From Lewinella sp. W8 (lineage in GTDB: Bacteria > Bacteroidota > Bacteroidia > Chitinophagales > Saprospiraceae): a DNA stretch of 64,000 bases. A program made the position numbers and the translations under genes. Below are positions 60,936 to 64,000 of the stretch, in pieces. Every line of letters begins with the position of its first letter. Positions within the stretch are counted from its first letter, which is position 1. The stretch lies in assembly GCF_004375085.3 (NCBI RefSeq), contig NZ_SNAQ03000026.1, positions 1 through 64,000 of the forward strand. The letters run 5' to 3'. The notes below the pieces were generated by a model, which was not told the DNA's origin, did not search any database, and worked only from the letters and a program-made list of their open reading frames with translations.

Positions 60936-61835
60936 TCAGTAGTGGCTGGCACTCCCTACCCTGCCCCGAATCATGGGAAGGGGCATCCAGGGGCGACTGC
61001 GCCGCAGCCAGTTGCCACGGCTGCATTTTTCCCGGATGATGAACGTCCGGTTAAGCCAGGTCTGACCGTCAATTTCCACGGGTCGGTCAACGTAGTTAAC
61101 CTCAAACTGATCGGTGGACGCTCGAAGTTCGATCTGGTCATCTTCCGTGCGCAGATCACCGTCCTGGTCAAAGATGGGCCAGGCACTACGGCTGTTGTCG
61201 GGGAAAAAGACCCGCTCAATGTGGCCCGTGGAAACCGCCCGGAAACGCCGCTGTGCTTGTTTTTCTTCGGGGTAGACGAAAACGCCACTGGCGTTACTAT
61301 GAAAGAGGAGCTGCTCCCAGCGGACGGGCAGATTCCCCTCGCCAAACTCCAGCCGGAACAGGTCACCGGCCTTTAGGTAGGGGCTGTAGTAGAGACCGTC
61401 CGACCGGACCTGATAGGTGGAAGAACGATCGTTGACTTTGATGCTGACGTTGTCCGGCACCTTACCGGCACTGGTCTGTAGTCGGAAAGAGAGGTAACCC
61501 GCGGCGGGAATTTCGATGGACCACACCTCCCCCACCAGTTGGCCCGCAGAAAATTCGAGGGCACTGTTTCCCTGGAGATCTTGCACCAGATTCGGGGTGG
61601 AAACGGATTTGGCGGTCATGCCTTCTGCCCGGCTCCGCTGCCAACGCTCGGGGGCAAAGTAGCCGTTCCATTCCCGGGCGCCACAACCAAGATCGTAGTA
61701 CGTGAAGCTACTCCCTCCCCTGGCCTGAACGTCTGACATCGCCCCCCCTTGCGCCCACAAGTATCCCGACTCCCCGGCGGGGAGTAGTATGAAAGCCATA
61801 CAACAGACTGCAATGTAGCAGAAGCGCATGTTCAT
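60936..61835 (-). CDS. Secreted protein of unknown function
   Basis: The protein has 299 residues. A signal peptide precedes WAQGGAMSDV. The rest is mostly beta-strand: a sandwich-like part with WSIEIPAAGYLSFRLQTSAG, SGVFVYPEEKQAQRRF and RTFIIREKCSRGNW, ending in a basic Arg-rich stretch. No family recognised. A cell-surface or extracellular location is inferred from the signal. Confidence 0.6.
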   Translation of the reverse strand: MNMRFCYIAVCCMAFILLPAGESGYLWAQGGAMSDVQARGGSSFTYYDLGCGAREWNGYFAPERWQRSRAEGMTAKSVSTPNLVQDLQGNSALEFSAGQLVGEVWSIEIPAAGYLSFRLQTSAGKVPDNVSIKVNDRSSTYQVRSDGLYYSPYLKAGDLFRLEFGEGNLPVRWEQLLFHSNASGVFVYPEEKQAQRRFRAVSTGHIERVFFPDNSRSAWPIFDQDGDLRTEDDQIELRASTDQFEVNYVDRPVEIDGQTWLNRTFIIREKCSRGNWLRRSRPWMPLPMIRGRVGSASHY

Positions 61836-62049
61836 AGTAGGGATGACGTGTAACTTGTGGGTTTAGAAAAAATCGCTGAGGGGAAAATCTCTTCAAATAT
61901 ACCACCCGTGCGCAAATAAGGGGGAACGGCAACAACTATTTAGGGAACGGTTGCATAATATTTCTATAAGTCGGCGGGGTAATTTGCGTGAACACTTTGG
62001 GTTTTTTCACGCTTTCTCTTCGATTATTTCAGGAAAAAAGCCCGGCCCG

Positions 62050-62514
62050 ATGCGCCCCAAAAGACTTGAATTCACCAGTATTGTCCCCCGTTCTCTGGAA
62101 GAAACCTGGGATTTTTTCAGCCGACCGGAGAACCTGGAAAAGCTCACGCCGGAAGACGTTTCCTTTAACATCCTCTCGCCGGTGCAGGGAGTAAAAATGT
62201 ACGAGGGGATGATCATCCAGTATCGGGTGAGTCCGTTTCCGGGCTTCTCCACCGACTGGGTCACGGAAATCACCCAGATCAAGCATCATCACCACTTCAT
62301 CGACGATCAGCGGGTGGGCCCCTTTGCCCTTTGGCACCACCAGCATTTTTTCCAATCGCTCGGCCCCAACCGGACGGAGATGAAGGACATCCTGCACTAC
62401 GCCGCTCCCCTGGGTCCGTTGGGTACCCTGGCGGATCTGATTTTTGTGAACCGACAGGTGCGCGGAATCTTCGAAGCCCGGGAAGCCGCGATTAAGCGCT
62501 TATTCCCAGAATAA
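62050..62514 (+). CDS. SRPBCC (START-like) ligand-binding protein
   Basis: The protein has 154 residues from MRPKRLEFTSIVPRSLEETWDFFSRPENLEKLTPEDVSFNI, the classic START/polyketide-cyclase-like opening. A central HHHHFIDDQRVGPFALWHHQHFF follows, and the C-terminal helix (REAAIKRLFPE) closes the cavity. Related proteins bind hydrophobic ligands; some are cell-division inhibitor-like (SRPBCC in NAD-epimerase fusions). No ligand can be named. The start at 61951 adds an unconserved leader. Confidence 0.85.
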   Translation: MRPKRLEFTSIVPRSLEETWDFFSRPENLEKLTPEDVSFNILSPVQGVKMYEGMIIQYRVSPFPGFSTDWVTEITQIKHHHHFIDDQRVGPFALWHHQHFFQSLGPNRTEMKDILHYAAPLGPLGTLADLIFVNRQVRGIFEAREAAIKRLFPE

Positions 62515-62613
62515 GTTGGAGGATTCAGGATTTAGGACCTAGGATTAAGCACCTTAATTTCTCCTGAATCCTAAATCCTTCAGCCTAAACCCTTTGGCCT
62601 CCCCAAGCGCAGT

Positions 62614-62670
62614 CGCAACACATCGGAGGAGCTCCGCTTCGCTCCGACGCCTCCGATGAGCGCTACTTCT
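62614..62670 (-). repeat. 57-bp dispersed repeat, copy 2
   Basis: Reverse-complement match of 26095-26151 at 50 of 57 positions; same CGTCGGAGCGAAGC core. Confidence 0.8.
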
Positions 62671-62715
62671 TTATTCACTTACTCCTACATCCTTCGGCCT
62701 AAATCCTAACCACAT

Positions 62716-62737
62716 GGCACCTGCGCGCCGTCGCCCC
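62716..62737 (+). repeat. Dispersed repeat, 22-bp exact match to 2258-2279
   Basis: Identical to the right arm of the long hairpin at 2157-2277, 60 kb away, here without the partner arm. Confidence 0.85.
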
Positions 62738-62901
62738 TGCCTTAATTCAGCAATTCCGACGGGCGGATCATCAATCGGGGGCGTATCGTAAAATTTGTCC
62801 CGCCGTGCACAGGATAATGCCCGAAACTGTCCGGTCGGCGAACTGAAACCGCCGAAAAAAACGTTAGTTTTACCACGGTTCCTTCCCCGGCCACTCCCCA
62901 A

Positions 62902-64000
62902 ATGACTTTGACTATGCGTTGGTTGCTATTTTCTGTACTGTTCATTTCTTCCCTCACCGTTTCCGCTCAGCTGAATCAGCTGGCGCAGCAGTATTACCGC
63001 GACGGAGAGTTTGAAAAATCCGCCGAGCTCTACCTGCAACTGGCGGAGGAGCGACCCGGCAACAGCTTTTATTTTGACCGTTACCTCTCCAGCCTGCTGC
63101 AGCTCGAGCGCTTTGAGGAAGCCGAATCGGCCATCAAGAAACAGCTCCGCAAGAGTCCCAAGGAAGTCTCACTGTACGTAAAGTACGGGCAGCTCAAGGA
63201 GCAACTCTTTGACGAGAAGGGGGCCAAAGAGCAGTACGAGAAGGCCATTGAAGAGCTTCCCGCCGATCAATTCCGCGTCACCCAACTGGCCAACGCCTTC
63301 ATCGGCCTGACGAAGTACGAGTACGCCATCCAAACCTACCAGAAGGGAACGGAAATGCTTAAGGGACGGGCTAATTTCTCCTACTACCTCGGAGACCTCT
63401 ACCGCCGCAAGGGCGACATTGGCCCGATGGTCAGCAACTACCTGGACGCCCTGGAGGCCGATCCCAAACGGATTCGGCAGGTCCGGTCCTACTTCCAGCG
63501 CTTCCTCGACAAGGAAGGCCTGCTGGAGGCCCAAAAACAACTCTACGCCCGGATTCAGGATAGCGACGCCAAGGACCCCACCTACCCGGAATTACTCGCC
63601 TGGGTGTTCATCCAGCGCAAAGACTACAAGGCCGCCCTGCGGCAGGCCCGGGCGCTGGATCGCCGCCTCGACGAAACCGGTGAGCGGGTGCTCAACATCG
63701 GCCGGATGGCCGCCAACGCCAAGGACTACGAAACGGCCATCGATGCTTTTGACTACATCACGGACAACAAGGGGGAAGCCAATCCCCTCTACCTGGAGGC
63801 CAAACGCGAGGGACTACTGACCCGCCGCCGGGCCATCACCGACGGCTACGATTACTCCCGCGAAGACCTGCTGGTGCTGGAAGAAGCCTACGTCAACTTC
63901 CTCAATGAGTTTGGTACCAATCCCGCCTCGGCCCGCATCGCCATCCAACTGGCCGAGCTGGAAGCCCTCTACCTCAACAACCTGAACGAAGGCATCCGGA
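62902..64000 (+). CDS. Tetratricopeptide-repeat protein (3' truncated by window)
   Basis: An open frame from 62902 (or the ATG at 62914, MRWLLFSVLF) runs off the right edge, at least 366 residues. A signal peptide ends in VSAQ near residue 25. It is followed by serial TPR-like helix pairs: LAQQYYRDGEFEKSAELYLQ, FDRYLSSLLQLERFEEAESA, YAIQTYQKGTEMLKGR, YETAIDAFDYITDNKGEAN. The protein would be periplasmic or outer-membrane-attached. Function unknown; many such proteins scaffold envelope machines. Confidence 0.8.
   Translation, partial: MTLTMRWLLFSVLFISSLTVSAQLNQLAQQYYRDGEFEKSAELYLQLAEERPGNSFYFDRYLSSLLQLERFEEAESAIKKQLRKSPKEVSLYVKYGQLKEQLFDEKGAKEQYEKAIEELPADQFRVTQLANAFIGLTKYEYAIQTYQKGTEMLKGRANFSYYLGDLYRRKGDIGPMVSNYLDALEADPKRIRQVRSYFQRFLDKEGLLEAQKQLYARIQDSDAKDPTYPELLAWVFIQRKDYKAALRQARALDRRLDETGERVLNIGRMAANAKDYETAIDAFDYITDNKGEANPLYLEAKREGLLTRRRAITDGYDYSREDLLVLEEAYVNFLNEFGTNPASARIAIQLAELEALYLNNLNEGIR

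Larger units (their letters stand above)
62515..62901. other. Repeat-rich gap
   Basis: The gap carries GGATTCAGGATTTAGGA facing TCCTGAATCCTAAATCC (about 62521-62579), the 57-bp repeat at 62614-62670, and the GCACCTGCG-family copy at 62716-62737. No gene is apparent. Confidence 0.7.

Overview
The window reads as chromosomal DNA of a Bacteroidota, most likely a Saprospiria/Lewinella-like marine bacterium. This is inferred from gene content and promoter style. Several upstream regions carry the phylum's -33 TTG / -7 TAnnTTTG promoter. The genes include a DUF4199 membrane protein, a Cys-poor DksA-like protein next to lspA, a single-chain GlyRS, an FtsX-type ABC cluster under a sigma-54 regulator, and a TonB protein with two N-terminal membrane segments. 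Coding density is high and GC-rich. No rRNA or tRNA gene and no CRISPR array was seen.

Layout. 1-110: 3' end of an IS110-like transposase. 328-4635: two GMC oxidoreductases flanking a gluconate-dehydrogenase subunit-3-like lipoprotein. 4789-9445: lytic transglycosylase, ssb, nadC, an HD-type hydrolase and a SCO1/SenC protein. 9727-12678: a BlaI/BlaR-type pair whose M56 sensor ends in about ten 29-residue IHGV repeats, behind a promoter with three BlaI-like dyads. 12709-22804: a sigma-54 response regulator, its histidine kinase, Hsp20 and a complete MFP/TolC/ATPase/two-permease ABC exporter with a sigma-54-like promoter in front. 23111-33373: housekeeping genes (trmB, glyS, hemW, tatC, pyrH) mixed with membrane and TPR proteins of unknown role. 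33633-44820: lipoprotein, Lhr-like helicase, di-haem peroxidase, dprA, alkaline phosphatase, fatty-acid desaturase and a LolC/E-like permease. 45115-55510: MarR regulator, LolA, reductases, citrate synthase, gcvH, vanZ, tonB and photolyase. 55636-64000: outer-membrane protein, secG, a candidate small RNA, two ArsR-type regulators, lspA with its DksA-like partner, secreted proteins and the start of a TPR protein.

Between genes the window is rich in small dispersed repeats. The clearest is a 144-bp MITE-like element in two opposite copies (44968-45111 and 51736-51879). It has 13-bp terminal inverted repeats, a perfect 28-bp internal palindrome and 10-bp target duplications. A second family built on a GCACCTGCG core occurs at 2157, 22971, 33523, 43492 (as a terminator), 48107 and 62716. 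Related sequence appears to sit in frame inside hemW and the helicase. A 57-bp family is at 26095 and 62614.

The strongest candidates for undescribed biology are: (i) the BlaI/M56 pair with IHGV repeats, (ii) a roughly 96-nt RNA with its own promoter and terminator at 58412-58507, (iii) the MITE, and (iv) the sigma-54-controlled exporter with an embedded heat-shock gene.
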